A stretch of 56,917 nucleotides of DNA, taken from positions 1-56,917 of the forward strand of contig DAISYQ010000023.1 in assembly GCA_036825195.1 (NCBI GenBank), read 5' to 3'. A program made the translations under genes and the position numbers. Shown here in pieces: positions 42,451 through 51,859 of this stretch. The notes under the pieces are model-generated. The model saw only the letters and a list, made by a program, of their open reading frames with translations, was not told the DNA's origin and made no database searches. Each line of letters begins with the position of its first letter. The first letter of the stretch is position 1. The DNA comes from UBA2210 sp036825195. GTDB taxonomy: Bacteria; Desulfobacterota; Syntrophia; Syntrophales; UBA2210.

Positions 42451-42489
42451 CTCGGATTTGATGTAAGGTTATTTTCACCTCGGATTTGA
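42448..42489. repeat. Direct repeat of 14 bases at the hdrA start
   Basis: CACCTCGGATTTGA occurs at 42448-42461 and 42476-42489, 28 bases apart. The proximal copy contains the hdrA GTG start codon (minus strand GAGGTG). The distal copy could start a 17-codon frame that ends inside hdrA. Confidence 0.8.
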
Positions 42490-42523
42490 CATGAGACACT
42501 GCCACTCAAATAATAGATTACTC

Positions 42524-42552
42524 ATTATGACCTTCGGTCACTTTCTAGTCAA
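42524..42552 (-). promoter_or_regulatory. Sigma-70 promoter of the hdr-flx operon with operator-like palindrome
   Basis: Minus-strand TTGACT (42547-42552) and CATAAT (42524-42529) are exactly 17 bases apart. The 13-base palindrome TGACCTTCGGTCA (42528-42540) fills most of the spacer and touches the -10 element, the classical place for a repressor. Transcription would start near 42517, about 67 bases before the hdrA GTG. Confidence 0.65.
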
Positions 42553-42647
42553 CCGCGCGATGGGTATCAAGATTTCTATTCCATGTCAAGTCATAAATGC
42601 ATATTTGACGGGATTTTTTTTAAAGGTTTTTAAGGTACGCGAAAGGA

Positions 42648-43238
42648 TTATGAAACGGGAGAGCAGGCATCCTCTATCACCCTCCAGAGATCATCTCTCC
42701 CGTAGCGTGTCTTTGCGGAGAAGGGGATAAGCTCGTCCGAGAGAACTCCCAATTGCTCACCTATCATTCGCCTGGAGACATTCATCCGACTTCTTGAATA
42801 CTTATCCACCTTTGTCAATACGAATACCATTGCAATAGTATTCATGCGGAGCCACTGAATAAGCTGAGTATCCTCTTCTGAAGGATCCCGTCGTATATCA
42901 AGTATCATGACCACAAGACGCAGATTCTTCCGCCCTTCAAGATAGTCTTCCACCATTTTTCCCCACCCCTTCTTCACAGAAGAGGGGACCCTTGCATACC
43001 CGTAGCCGGGAAGATCGACAAATGAGATGTTGTCGTTTATCATAAAGAAATTAATAAGCTGGGTACGTCCCGGGGTATTGCTTGTCTTTGCAAGCTTCTT
43101 CCTGTTCACAAGGGTATTGATAAGAGAAGATTTCCCTACATTTGACCTGCCGACAAAGGCCACCTCCGGCACCGAATCATCCGGATAGTCGAAGGGGCGA
43201 ACGGCACTCTTTACAAACTCCGCCGATATCACTTTCAT
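42648..43238 (-). CDS. engB: Ribosome-biogenesis GTPase EngB/YsxC
   Basis: The small TRAFAC GTPase, 196 residues, starts MKVISAEFVKSAVRPFDYP. It has G1 GRSNVGKSS, G2-region NTPGRTQLINFF, G3 DLPGYGYARV and G4 TKVDKYSR. EngB assists late 50S assembly and is usually essential. ATG 43238 follows AGAGGAAGAG; the upstream 64 codons in frame are not family-like. It is divergent from the CLC gene and not linked to the hdr operon. Confidence 0.95.
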   Translation of the reverse strand: MKVISAEFVKSAVRPFDYPDDSVPEVAFVGRSNVGKSSLINTLVNRKKLAKTSNTPGRTQLINFFMINDNISFVDLPGYGYARVPSSVKKGWGKMVEDYLEGRKNLRLVVMILDIRRDPSEEDTQLIQWLRMNTIAMVFVLTKVDKYSRSRMNVSRRMIGEQLGVLSDELIPFSAKTRYGRDDLWRVIEDACSPVS

Positions 43239-43452
43239 GGCTCTTCCTCTGATTTTGACGGCATCATACCACAACACGGGAATCAATCGCAAAACAGATC
43301 GATCGGAAATATTCAAAATATTACAATTAATTTTCCCTTGCAAAGAAAGGATGTTAAGAGATAGTAAGAGCGAAGGGTGATTATCCGAAGATTTTAAACA
43401 GGATATAGTGTCACCCCGAATTGAAAGCAAGAGCAGGAGATAACAACATCAT

Positions 43453-45219
43453 ATGAAATTTTCCAAAAAGATACTTCCGACTCATTTGCACGCCAATGAA
43501 CATGCCGTGATGATCGTTATGGCAACTATTGTCGGAATACTGGGTGGGTATGGAGCAATTCTATTCAGGTGGCTGATACGATTCTTTCAAAAAGCATCCT
43601 TCGGCACTATAGAGGGAGATTTTTTGTCAACCCTGATGAATCTACCTTGGCACGTAAGGCTTATTCCTCCCGTCATAGGAGGTCTGCTGGTTGGAATTAT
43701 CGTCTATTTCTTTGCACGAGAAGCGAAAGGGCACGGAGTTCCTGAAGTAATGGAGGCAGTCGCCCTCAAGGGAGGTATTATCCGAAAACGTGTCGTTTTG
43801 GTAAAATCGCTTGCCTCTGCCATCTGCATCGGGACAGGTGGTTCGGCAGGAAGGGAAGGCCCTATCGTACAGATTGGATCGGCCATCGGATCAACGTTCG
43901 GACAGTTACTAAAAGTTTCTGCCGACAGGATGAGAACATTGGTAGGATGCGGCGCAGCCGCGGGAATAGCGGCAACATTCAATGCCCCCATAGCCGGGGT
44001 TATGTTTGCCATGGAGATCATCTTAGGTGAATTCGGCATCGCCACATTCAGCCCTATCGTCGTCTCCTCCGTCATGGCAACCGTCATATCCAGAGCATAC
44101 CTGGGAAATTTCCCTGCTTTCATTGTTCCGCATTACACATTGGTAAGTACACTGGAAATGCCTTTCTACGTAGTGTTGGGAATCCTTGCCGGTGTATTCG
44201 GAGTGATTTTCACAGCAACACTTTACAAGATTGAAGATTTATTTTCCCTTATAAAGATTCCTGATTACACAAAAGCGGCGGTAGGCGGTCTGATCGTAGG
44301 AATCATCGGGATATCACTTCCGCATGTCTATGGTGTTGGGTACGATGCAATCGGTTTCGCTCTACTGGAAAAGCTTCCATGGTATATGTTGATTGCTCTC
44401 GTTTTTGCCAAAATATTCGCAACCTCTTTTACCATAGGGTCCGGTGGATCAGGAGGTATTTTCGCCCCATCACTCTTTATTGGCTCCATGCTTGGTGGAG
44501 CCTTCGGAAGTCTGGTTCACCATTTCTTCCCTACCATCACAGCCACATACGGAGCCTATAGCCTGGTAGGTATGGGAGCGCTGGTGGCGGGAGCCACCCA
44601 TGGCCCGATTACCGCTATACTCATATTGTTTGAGATGACTGGTGAGTACAGAATTATACTCCCTCTCATGCTGTCCTGCATTCTGAGTTCAGTTATAGCA
44701 TCACAGATCAAAAAAGAATCCATCTATACTATGAAGTTGATACGAAGGGGAACTGACATCAAAGCGGGGAAAGAGGTTAATATCATGAAATCCCTTCTGG
44801 TCAAGGATACTATGACAAGGGATGTAGAAACGGTATCCGAAGATATGCACCTCAACAAGCTGCTCGAGCATACCTTTGCAAGCAAACGATCGAGCTTTCC
44901 CGTAGTCAACCGTCAGGGATTACTCTGCGGCATCATAACCTTTCAGGATTTCAAGGAGGTGGTTTTCGAGGAAGGGCTGGGAGATCTCGTTGTGGTGAAG
45001 GATATCGCCATACCCGATGTAATAACGATAACAGGAGACAACAATCTGGATGAGGCGCTGAAAAAGATTGGTCTGAAGAATATAGAACAGCTTCCGGTAG
45101 TGGACAAAAACAACCCGAGAAAGATTGTGGGCATACTCTCACGCAGGGATATTTTCTCGGCTTACAACAAGGCGCTTATCAACAGATCGCTGGCACGAGG
45201 TATAGAGGAGAAGGGTTAG
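43453..45219 (+). CDS. CLC-family chloride/proton antiporter with CBS domains
   Basis: The 588-residue protein has a CLC membrane domain (about residues 15-430) followed by a pair of CBS domains (about 450-570). Selectivity-filter pieces are GHGVPEV, GSAGREGP with the gating glutamate, and GSGGSGGIFAPSLFIGS. The gating glutamate in GREGP favours an antiporter over a channel. The central filter serine of the GSGIP motif is His here (GHGVP). CBS pairs usually bind adenine nucleotides and tune transport. It starts at ATG 43453 after GCAGGAGATAAC. It exports or imports anions across the inner membrane. Confidence 0.9.
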   Translation: MKFSKKILPTHLHANEHAVMIVMATIVGILGGYGAILFRWLIRFFQKASFGTIEGDFLSTLMNLPWHVRLIPPVIGGLLVGIIVYFFAREAKGHGVPEVMEAVALKGGIIRKRVVLVKSLASAICIGTGGSAGREGPIVQIGSAIGSTFGQLLKVSADRMRTLVGCGAAAGIAATFNAPIAGVMFAMEIILGEFGIATFSPIVVSSVMATVISRAYLGNFPAFIVPHYTLVSTLEMPFYVVLGILAGVFGVIFTATLYKIEDLFSLIKIPDYTKAAVGGLIVGIIGISLPHVYGVGYDAIGFALLEKLPWYMLIALVFAKIFATSFTIGSGGSGGIFAPSLFIGSMLGGAFGSLVHHFFPTITATYGAYSLVGMGALVAGATHGPITAILILFEMTGEYRIILPLMLSCILSSVIASQIKKESIYTMKLIRRGTDIKAGKEVNIMKSLLVKDTMTRDVETVSEDMHLNKLLEHTFASKRSSFPVVNRQGLLCGIITFQDFKEVVFEEGLGDLVVVKDIAIPDVITITGDNNLDEALKKIGLKNIEQLPVVDKNNPRKIVGILSRRDIFSAYNKALINRSLARGIEEKG

Positions 45220-45321
45220 ATGTAACAGAAAAGTCCGTTACGCGCCCGGGATACTGGTTACAATAATGAACGAACGGTACGAACAAGCCATTAAGTATCA
45301 ATACATATTGGGGGATCTTTC

Positions 45322-46089
45322 ATGATGCTCCGTTGCGCAATCGTTGATGACGAACTGCCCGCTTGCGATGAGCTGTCTCATCTTTTACAGGAGATGGATG
45401 GCGTTGAAGTCATCTCATGTGCCCATAGCGGGGTCGAAGCGCTGGCGTCCATCAAAACGGTGGCCCCCGACGTGGTATTTCTTGACATCAAGATGCCCGG
45501 CCTCAGTGGCTTCGATGTCGCAAGGGAGATACTGACCCTTTCCGAGCCTCCGTTCATTGTCTTTGCCACGGCCTATGACGAGTACGCCGTCGACGCATTC
45601 GACCTCAAGGCCGTTGATTATATCCTGAAACCCTTCTCCCGAGACAGGGTGGTCAAAACCGTTGAGAGATTAAGGGAGTTGAGCGGGAAGAAGCTCGATA
45701 TCTCCGCCCTGAAAGCGGTCGTTGACCAGTTGAATCGTAAGACATCAAGGAAGAATTTTACCAGAGTATCCGTCGTAGAGAAGGGAAAGATCCTGCTTAT
45801 CTCTCCGGAAGAGATCTCTCACTGCAGGGCATACTACGGCAGATCGGAGGTTTTTACCAAAGATCGCTCCTTTTTCTCCTCAGCCACCCTCGATGAGTTA
45901 GAGAAACGTCTCAGCAATGAAAACTTCTTCAGGATGCATCGAAGCTACCTGGTCAATCTGGAATATATCAGAGATGTGGTTCCTTATATTAACGGGAAAT
46001 ATCTGATCACCCTGCACGGCGGATGCGCCATCGATATTCCCGTCAGTCGAAGAAGGGCGCAAGCGCTCAAAGAGATACTCGCCTTGTAA
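45322..46089 (+). CDS. LytTR-family response regulator
   Basis: The 255-residue regulator has a receiver domain (residues 3-120), with acidic pocket D9-D10, phospho-acceptor D55 in VVFLDIKMPGLSGFD and the switch lysine in DYILKPFSRD. A C-terminal LytTR DNA-binding domain follows (about 150-250; FFRMHRSYLVNLEYI). It lies 105 bases before the LytS-type kinase gene and 2 kb before cstA. This matches the BtsR/BtsS-BtsT arrangement in which a LytTR system controls a pyruvate or peptide carrier. Confidence 0.92.
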   Translation: MMLRCAIVDDELPACDELSHLLQEMDGVEVISCAHSGVEALASIKTVAPDVVFLDIKMPGLSGFDVAREILTLSEPPFIVFATAYDEYAVDAFDLKAVDYILKPFSRDRVVKTVERLRELSGKKLDISALKAVVDQLNRKTSRKNFTRVSVVEKGKILLISPEEISHCRAYYGRSEVFTKDRSFFSSATLDELEKRLSNENFFRMHRSYLVNLEYIRDVVPYINGKYLITLHGGCAIDIPVSRRRAQALKEILAL

Positions 46090-46194
46090 GCCATACCCTG
46101 TGTACGGACTTCTCTTCGAACGGCATTTCAAGTTCGTGTGCTATCACAGGACCCGATCAGTCATGATCGAATAAGGAGGCAACGGATCACTCGG

Positions 46195-47880
46195 ATGGAT
46201 ATCATGGGCCTCATGTTTATCTTGATTCATCGTTTTGGTCTTATTATCGCCGGGAGCTTTATCCTGATGCAGATTCCCGCCTTCAGGAAGATCATTCTCA
46301 ACCGGGCGAATCCAATGGAAAAAGTTTTTATCGTTGTCCTATTCGGGCTCTGCGGCATCATGGGAACCTACATGGGAAAGACCTCTCTTGACGCCTTCGC
46401 GAATCTTCGGGCTATGGCCTCCATTACCGCCGGTCTCTTAGGCGGCCCGCTTGTCGGTTTGGGTGCCGGACTGATCTCAGGGGTACACCGGTTTTTCCTG
46501 GGAGGATTCACCGCTCTCCCCTGCGGCACGGCAACGATGATCGAGGGGTTCACAGCGGGACTTCTTGCGGTCTATCTGAAACTGGACAAGCTGGACTGGA
46601 AAATAGGCCTCGCATTCGGTCTGGTCGGAGAATCTTTTCACATGGCCTTGACGCTCCTGATGGCACAACCCTTTTCCGCAGCGCTCCCTCTCGTCAAGTC
46701 GGTCGCGATCCCCATGATACTGGTAAATTCGGCAGGGATAGCCGTCTTTATCATGATCATCAACACCGTGTTACGGGTCGAAGAAAAGACCGGGGCACTT
46801 CAGGCTCAGAAGGCCCTGGACATCGCTACAAAGACTATCGGCTATCTCCGAACGGGACTCAATACCATATCGGCTACTCAGACGGCGCACATTATATACG
46901 GTATGACGGATTTTACCGCCGTTGCGATAACAGACCGTTTCGGGACATTGGCCTGCAAAGGGACAAGCGACGATCGCCACCGGGCGAACCATGAAACACT
47001 GACGGAGGAAACCGTTGCCGTCATCGAGACGGGGGAATATCGAATAATCGGCACCAAGCCTGATTGTCCCTTTTCTTGCGGGATCATCGTTCCCCTGAAA
47101 AAGCTCAATGACGTGGTAGGAACACTGAAACTTTATAAGGAGAAAAGGGACAGGATCAACCAACTCGACGTAGAGCTGGCCACCGGGCTTGCCCAGCTCT
47201 TTTCCTTGCAGCTCGAATTGGAAGAAATACAACAGCAGGCACAACTACTTGAAAGGGCGGAAATCAAGGCATTGCAGGCCCAGATAAACCCCCATTTTCT
47301 TTTCAATACCCTCAACACCATAGCATCCTTCTGCCGGACAGATGTGGAGAAGGCGCGGGAGCTCTTGATACATCTCGGAAACTTTTTCCGGAGCAGAGTC
47401 AGATACGAACAAGACGGTCTTGTCCGACTGGAGGAGGCACTGAATACCCTCAAGTCATATCTCATAATCGAAGAGGCACGGTTCGGCAATCGAATAGAGA
47501 TTTCGTACAACTTTCATCATCATGACAACAGGTGGACTATTCCACAGTTTACCATCCAGCCCCTCGTCGAAAATGCCCTGAAACATGGTCTTTCGACCTG
47601 CACCGAGGGAGGCAGGATCATGATCGAGACTCAAGAGCGGAACAATACCCTCATGATAACCATCGAGGACAACGGCACCGGCATCAACCCCGAACGATTG
47701 CGAAGAATTCTCGATCCGTCCGAACGTCCACCCGATAGTTGCGGAATCGCACTTGCCAATATAAATCAACGATTGGTATATCTCTATGGACTGCCATATG
47801 CTCTGGATATCGAGAGCAAGCTCGGTTCCGGAACCAGGATCCGCCTGAAAATACCGGGTAATACCGAGAACAGCCAATAA
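46195..47880 (+). CDS. LytS/BtsS-type sensor histidine kinase
   Basis: The 561-residue membrane kinase has an N-terminal 5TM-LYT-like domain (to about residue 200; MGTYMGKTSLDAFANLRAM, GPLVGLGAGLISGVHRFFLGG). A GAF-like middle domain follows, then the histidine box ALQAQINPHFLFNTLN near residue 365 and an ATP-binding domain with NALKHGL and DNGTGI. ATG 46195 is used; the AAGGAGGC site is 15 bases away, rather far, so the true start is not certain. The ligand in the BtsS family is extracellular pyruvate; here that is inference from the neighbouring cstA. Confidence 0.92.
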   Translation: MDIMGLMFILIHRFGLIIAGSFILMQIPAFRKIILNRANPMEKVFIVVLFGLCGIMGTYMGKTSLDAFANLRAMASITAGLLGGPLVGLGAGLISGVHRFFLGGFTALPCGTATMIEGFTAGLLAVYLKLDKLDWKIGLAFGLVGESFHMALTLLMAQPFSAALPLVKSVAIPMILVNSAGIAVFIMIINTVLRVEEKTGALQAQKALDIATKTIGYLRTGLNTISATQTAHIIYGMTDFTAVAITDRFGTLACKGTSDDRHRANHETLTEETVAVIETGEYRIIGTKPDCPFSCGIIVPLKKLNDVVGTLKLYKEKRDRINQLDVELATGLAQLFSLQLELEEIQQQAQLLERAEIKALQAQINPHFLFNTLNTIASFCRTDVEKARELLIHLGNFFRSRVRYEQDGLVRLEEALNTLKSYLIIEEARFGNRIEISYNFHHHDNRWTIPQFTIQPLVENALKHGLSTCTEGGRIMIETQERNNTLMITIEDNGTGINPERLRRILDPSERPPDSCGIALANINQRLVYLYGLPYALDIESKLGSGTRIRLKIPGNTENSQ

Positions 47881-48212
47881 AGACACACCATGCAGGAATC
47901 CTAAAGGACATCTCCCCTCACAACAGATGGGTACATCCATGTTCAAAGGTATACAATGCCGGCTCACCTCGGACCGAATTTCAACCGGCCGTTTCTGCCG
48001 TTTAACTACAAAAAAATACCCTTCGCTCATTTGGCTTTACATTGGTTTTGAGCCGATAGTATCGTTCATCCACTGAGCTTCCATTCCATTCTCAAACAGG
48101 TATCGATATCTATGCTCGAATCGCCGTGCTGTTGCGACGGTACCCTGATCGGAATGGTGGTGAACTAAACAGTACATCGAAAAGACCGAGAAAAATGGGA
48201 AGGGGGTAACGC
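47881..48212. other. 332-base gap upstream of cstA
   Basis: This is the probable promoter and LytTR-binding region for cstA; no gene is supported. I could not identify a clear LytTR direct repeat or promoter by eye. GGAAGGGGG just before the ATG is the cstA ribosome-binding site. Confidence 0.45.
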
Positions 48213-49937
48213 ATGACAACACTTATCACTATTATCGGGACCGTGCTCTATGTGGCATTATATTTTCTATATGGGAAAAAACTGGAACGGGATGTCGTGC
48301 AGACATCCGATACGATAGACACACCGGCCAAGCGCCTCTATGACGGCGTCGATTACGTTCCGGCACGGAGAGAGATCCTGTTCGGGCATCATTTCGCTTC
48401 TATCGCCGGCGCCGCACCGATCATCGGACCTGCAATGGCCATGTGCTTCGGGTGGCTTCCGGCACTCCTCTGGGTATGGTTCGGGAATATCTTTATCGGT
48501 GCGGTCCATGATTACCTCGCCCTGATGGCATCCGTTCGATACGATGGAAAATCGATTCAGTTTGTCGCGGGAGATCTCATGGGGAAAAGAACCGGGAGGG
48601 CATTTTACTGGATTGTCTTCTTTCTGCTTATCCTTATTGTGGGCGCCTTCGGTGCCATTGTGGGCAATATGTTCGTCAGGACACCGGCCGTCGCTTCCGC
48701 TTATATCTGGGCGATCGTGGCGGCATTGATTCTCGGGGTCCTGATCTACCGAATCAAGTTGAACTTTACGCTGGCCACCATTATCGGCATCGTCATGCTG
48801 ATAGCCTCCATCTGGCTGGGCGTGATCTTCCCGGTGAAGGCATCCTATCAGACGTGGATGATCGTGTTTTTCTTCTACATAATCATTGCAGCCGGCCTGC
48901 CCGTTAACGTCCTGTTACAGCCGAGGGATTACCTGAATTCGTGGCTCCTCTATGCAGGTCTGTTTATCGGCCTTATCGGTGCCGTATGTGCGTTCAAGGG
49001 ATTCGATGCGCCTGCGTTCGCCAGTTTTTCCCCCATCCTTCTCGGGAATAAGCCGACACCATTCTGGCCCGCCATTCCACTGATTATCGCCTGCGGTTCT
49101 CTTTCAGGATTTCACTCGCTGGTTGCTTCGGGGACATCGTCAAAACAGCTTGCCAAGGAAAGCGACGGCCTCATGATCGGTTACGGCTCCATGTTCACGG
49201 AAGGACTGCTGTCAACCATCGTGGTCGTATCGATCGCCGGCTTCGGATACGCAGCCCTTCAGAAGGCGGGCGTAACGACGGAAATGTTGAATCCGGGCAA
49301 CTGGGGAGCGAAGTTTACCGAAGCGTCATCATCGGTGGGCCTGGCGCAGGCCAATCTCTTTATTCAATCCTATGCCGGTATGGTTTCTTCCACATGGATG
49401 CGATTCATTCCGGTTCAATTCATCACGGTCATTGCCGGCATGTGGGTAGCCGCCTTTGCCATGACAACCCTCGATACAACCAATCGCCTCGGTCGTTACT
49501 GCGTCGCGGAGATGGCTGCCCCCCTGAAGGAGAAAGCCGGCGGACTGTACCTCATCCTGACCAACCGATGGATTGCCTCTATTATACCGGCCGCCATCGG
49601 GATATATCTCGCTTACAGCGGCAACTGGCAAATCATCTGGGGCTCCTTCGGAGCGGCCAATCAGTTGATCGCATCCATCACCCTCATGACCTGCGCGGCC
49701 TTTGTGGCAAAAAAACTAAAGTCGTCCTTTTCGAATGCGGCACTAATTCCGGCCTGGCTGCTCTGGATTACGGTTACCGCCGCACTCATCTGGTTTATTG
49801 TTGTCGTTCAACCCGGCGCCATTGCCGCACGGCCCGTACCGGGATGGACGGTTATGATTCTCCTCATCGTCATGCTATGCTTGAATTTCCTGTTTGTGTA
49901 CGACTTCGTCAGGAACAGGGCATATACGATATCGTAA
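48213..49937 (+). CDS. cstA: Carbon-starvation protein A family transporter (CstA/BtsT)
   Basis: The 574-residue polytopic protein has CstA-type features: an N-terminal VDYVPARREILFGHHFASIAGAAPIIGPA block, GAVHDYLALMASVRYDGKSI, and FHSLVASGTSSKQLAKE. Characterised members take up pyruvate or peptides when carbon is scarce. It follows the LytTR/LytS pair in the same direction. No peptidase partner or CstA-associated small YbdD-like gene is found next to it. It starts at ATG 48213 after GGAAGGGGG. Confidence 0.93.
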   Translation: MTTLITIIGTVLYVALYFLYGKKLERDVVQTSDTIDTPAKRLYDGVDYVPARREILFGHHFASIAGAAPIIGPAMAMCFGWLPALLWVWFGNIFIGAVHDYLALMASVRYDGKSIQFVAGDLMGKRTGRAFYWIVFFLLILIVGAFGAIVGNMFVRTPAVASAYIWAIVAALILGVLIYRIKLNFTLATIIGIVMLIASIWLGVIFPVKASYQTWMIVFFFYIIIAAGLPVNVLLQPRDYLNSWLLYAGLFIGLIGAVCAFKGFDAPAFASFSPILLGNKPTPFWPAIPLIIACGSLSGFHSLVASGTSSKQLAKESDGLMIGYGSMFTEGLLSTIVVVSIAGFGYAALQKAGVTTEMLNPGNWGAKFTEASSSVGLAQANLFIQSYAGMVSSTWMRFIPVQFITVIAGMWVAAFAMTTLDTTNRLGRYCVAEMAAPLKEKAGGLYLILTNRWIASIIPAAIGIYLAYSGNWQIIWGSFGAANQLIASITLMTCAAFVAKKLKSSFSNAALIPAWLLWITVTAALIWFIVVVQPGAIAARPVPGWTVMILLIVMLCLNFLFVYDFVRNRAYTIS

Positions 49938-49965
49938 CATTGTGGTTGTGGTCCTACCTCCACAT

Positions 49966-49994
49966 GGTGCACGGATATCCAAGATCCGTGCACC
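49966..49994 (+). terminator. Hairpin after cstA
   Basis: GGTGCACGGAT (49966-49976) and ATCCGTGCACC (49984-49994) are perfectly complementary with a 7-base loop. It lies 29 bases after the cstA stop. There is no T run, so it may pause or protect the transcript rather than end it by itself. Confidence 0.65.
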
Positions 49995-50102
49995 GGCCAC
50001 GCTGTCATCGAAGGGTCATGTAAATGACCGTCTCTCAAGAAACGACCGAACGTGAGAGGGTCTGTCGCATCTATATGTTTATCCAGGATAAGGAGGCACG
50101 AT

Positions 50103-50660
50103 ATGAAGAACGTATGCAGGCATATGCGAAAACAGGGAGGCATAACCTTTCTGACACTGGTGACTGTCGCAGCCTGGATGGCACCCCCCCTGACAGTTGT
50201 CGCAACCGACATGATGATCGCCACCGTCAAGGTCACGCACTGGCAGGTGAAGAGTCAGGCGATTCCCGTCCCCGATGAAGAGGGACACATTATTGCGGTA
50301 GGAGCCCGGGAAGGTACGGCGGTCTTTGACAATGGCGATGTGGCATCATACAGCAATACCACCATGGCCGACGGCTGGATCGGCAGAAAGGGTGTCTACC
50401 GGGGGTACACCCGCATGGTCTTTGAAGACGGATCAAAGATCTTCTTCTCCTGGGAGGCGACTGCCCAGCGTGACAGGGACGGTAAATCCGTCACGGAGGG
50501 TACCGGTACCATTACAAAGGGTACTACCCGCTTCGAGGGCATCGATGGGAGGGTGATCTTCAGGACAACCCCTCTCACATCGCCGTCAGAGGATCCAAAG
50601 CGTACGGCGGTGTCGCAGGCCGTGATCGTATATAACCTGCCTCGCGATCCTCGATCCTGA
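50103..50660 (+). CDS. Exported protein of unknown function
   Basis: The 185-residue protein has an N-terminal signal sequence (hydrophobic residues about 13-34 ending VVA). A beta-rich mature part follows with repeated Gly/Thr/Phe patterns (AVFDNGDVASY, MVFEDGSKIFFSWEATAQ, GTGTITKGTTRFEGIDG). The last part recalls small lipocalin- or allene-oxide-cyclase-barrel-like proteins, in which such a GTG-x-R-FEGIxG element is common, but the family is not certain. ATG 50103 is set by AAGGAGGCACGAT. It stands downstream of cstA after a hairpin, possibly with its own promoter. No function can be given. Confidence 0.7.
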   Translation: MKNVCRHMRKQGGITFLTLVTVAAWMAPPLTVVATDMMIATVKVTHWQVKSQAIPVPDEEGHIIAVGAREGTAVFDNGDVASYSNTTMADGWIGRKGVYRGYTRMVFEDGSKIFFSWEATAQRDRDGKSVTEGTGTITKGTTRFEGIDGRVIFRTTPLTSPSEDPKRTAVSQAVIVYNLPRDPRS

Positions 50661-50733
50661 GAAGGCTCTGTTCAGGGCGGCCCTGTCCGCTGTCCCGAAG
50701 GAAATTGGTACGCTGCGGGCCGTCGTTTTTTCT

Positions 50734-51780
50734 CTACTGCAGCATCTCTTTCATCTTCGCGTTAATTTCGCGCGCCTCAGCGACAATGGTGCCGATTACT
50801 TCCGCAACCGTGGGTTCTTCACTGATGAGCCCCTGGACCTGACCGACAGGCAGGAATCCCGTATCGATATCTCCGTTCTCAGTTGCTTCCCTGAGTCCGT
50901 TGAATGCATTTGCCATGTAGGCCAGCTGTTTGGCGTTTTTCCAGCCCGAAGCGGCAACACCGATCATGAGCTTGAAATACGGCAACTGCATCTGTCGTGC
51001 AATACCCCGCGAGTTCGGCAGGGCTTCGAGCAGTTTGAATACATTCATCCCCTGCTTCATGGCTTTTCTGGCCGTCTTCGTATCCATCATCCGGCAGGGG
51101 ATTCCGTCGAAGCGGGTCGAATAGAGCGTGTCATAGATATCCTTCTGCAGCGAGAGCTGCTTATACGTGTCATGGAGGGGGCTTTCTCTTGTGGTCATGA
51201 ATCTGGTTCCCATGGCGACGGCACTTGCCCCGAGTGCAAGGGCAGCCGACAGACCTCTGCCGTCGGCAAATCCACCCGCAGCGATAACGGGTATATTGAG
51301 GGCATCCACAAGGCTGGGAATCAGGACCATGGATGTCGCATCGCCTCCATGCCCGGCCGCCTCGTGACCCGTGGCGATTACGGCGTCCGAACCGTAATCC
51401 TGAGCGCGTTTGGAATGATATGCGTTGACAACCGTGGCGATTACCTTGCCGCCGTAGGCATGAGCCTTCTCCACCAGCCAGTCCCCTTTGCCGAGTGCAA
51501 AGTTGATCACCGGAACCTGTTCCTCCAGAAGAACATTCGCGTTCAGATTGCCGCCGGGCAGCATCAGAGAGGCGTTGGCACCGAATGGCTTGTCGGTCAG
51601 GCCCCTGACCTTGCGAATGGCCTGTCGGGTTTCTTCGGGACTCAGGGGGCCGGTGGCCAGAATTCCCAGACCGCCTGCGTTGGATACTGCAGCCACAAGT
51701 TCGGGAACACTGATCCAGCTCATACCAGACAGTATGATCGGATATTCGATACCAAAGAGTTTCGTAATGCGGGTTTTCAT
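50734..51780 (-). CDS. Nitronate monooxygenase / FabK-like flavoprotein
   Basis: The 348-residue TIM-barrel FMN protein of the NPD family starts MKTRITKLFGIEYPIILSGM. It has GGLGILATG, the ATGHEAAGHGGD motif with the catalytic-region His, PVIAAGGFADGRG and GASAVAMGTRF (phosphate binding). Members are nitronate monooxygenases, FabK enoyl-ACP reductases or uncharacterised oxidoreductases; motifs do not settle the choice. ATG 51780 follows AAGGAG. It is the last gene of the acyl-CoA synthetase-crotonase group, with a 252-base gap that holds AAGCTT repeats. A role in acyl-chain metabolism is inferred from that context. Confidence 0.85.
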   Translation of the reverse strand: MKTRITKLFGIEYPIILSGMSWISVPELVAAVSNAGGLGILATGPLSPEETRQAIRKVRGLTDKPFGANASLMLPGGNLNANVLLEEQVPVINFALGKGDWLVEKAHAYGGKVIATVVNAYHSKRAQDYGSDAVIATGHEAAGHGGDATSMVLIPSLVDALNIPVIAAGGFADGRGLSAALALGASAVAMGTRFMTTRESPLHDTYKQLSLQKDIYDTLYSTRFDGIPCRMMDTKTARKAMKQGMNVFKLLEALPNSRGIARQMQLPYFKLMIGVAASGWKNAKQLAYMANAFNGLREATENGDIDTGFLPVGQVQGLISEEPTVAEVIGTIVAEAREINAKMKEMLQ

Positions 51781-51859
51781 ACCATACACTCCTTTCGTAG
51801 TACATCTCTCATGATGCCACAAAAAGATACCTGGAAAATGCGTGAGAACGCACAAACTA

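Noticed and set aside
40321..42489. 722-codon open frame on the plus strand opposite hdrA
   Set aside because: It lies antisense to a gene with many conserved motifs; its composition mirrors the GC-rich third positions of hdrA and it shows no known motif or ribosome-binding site.
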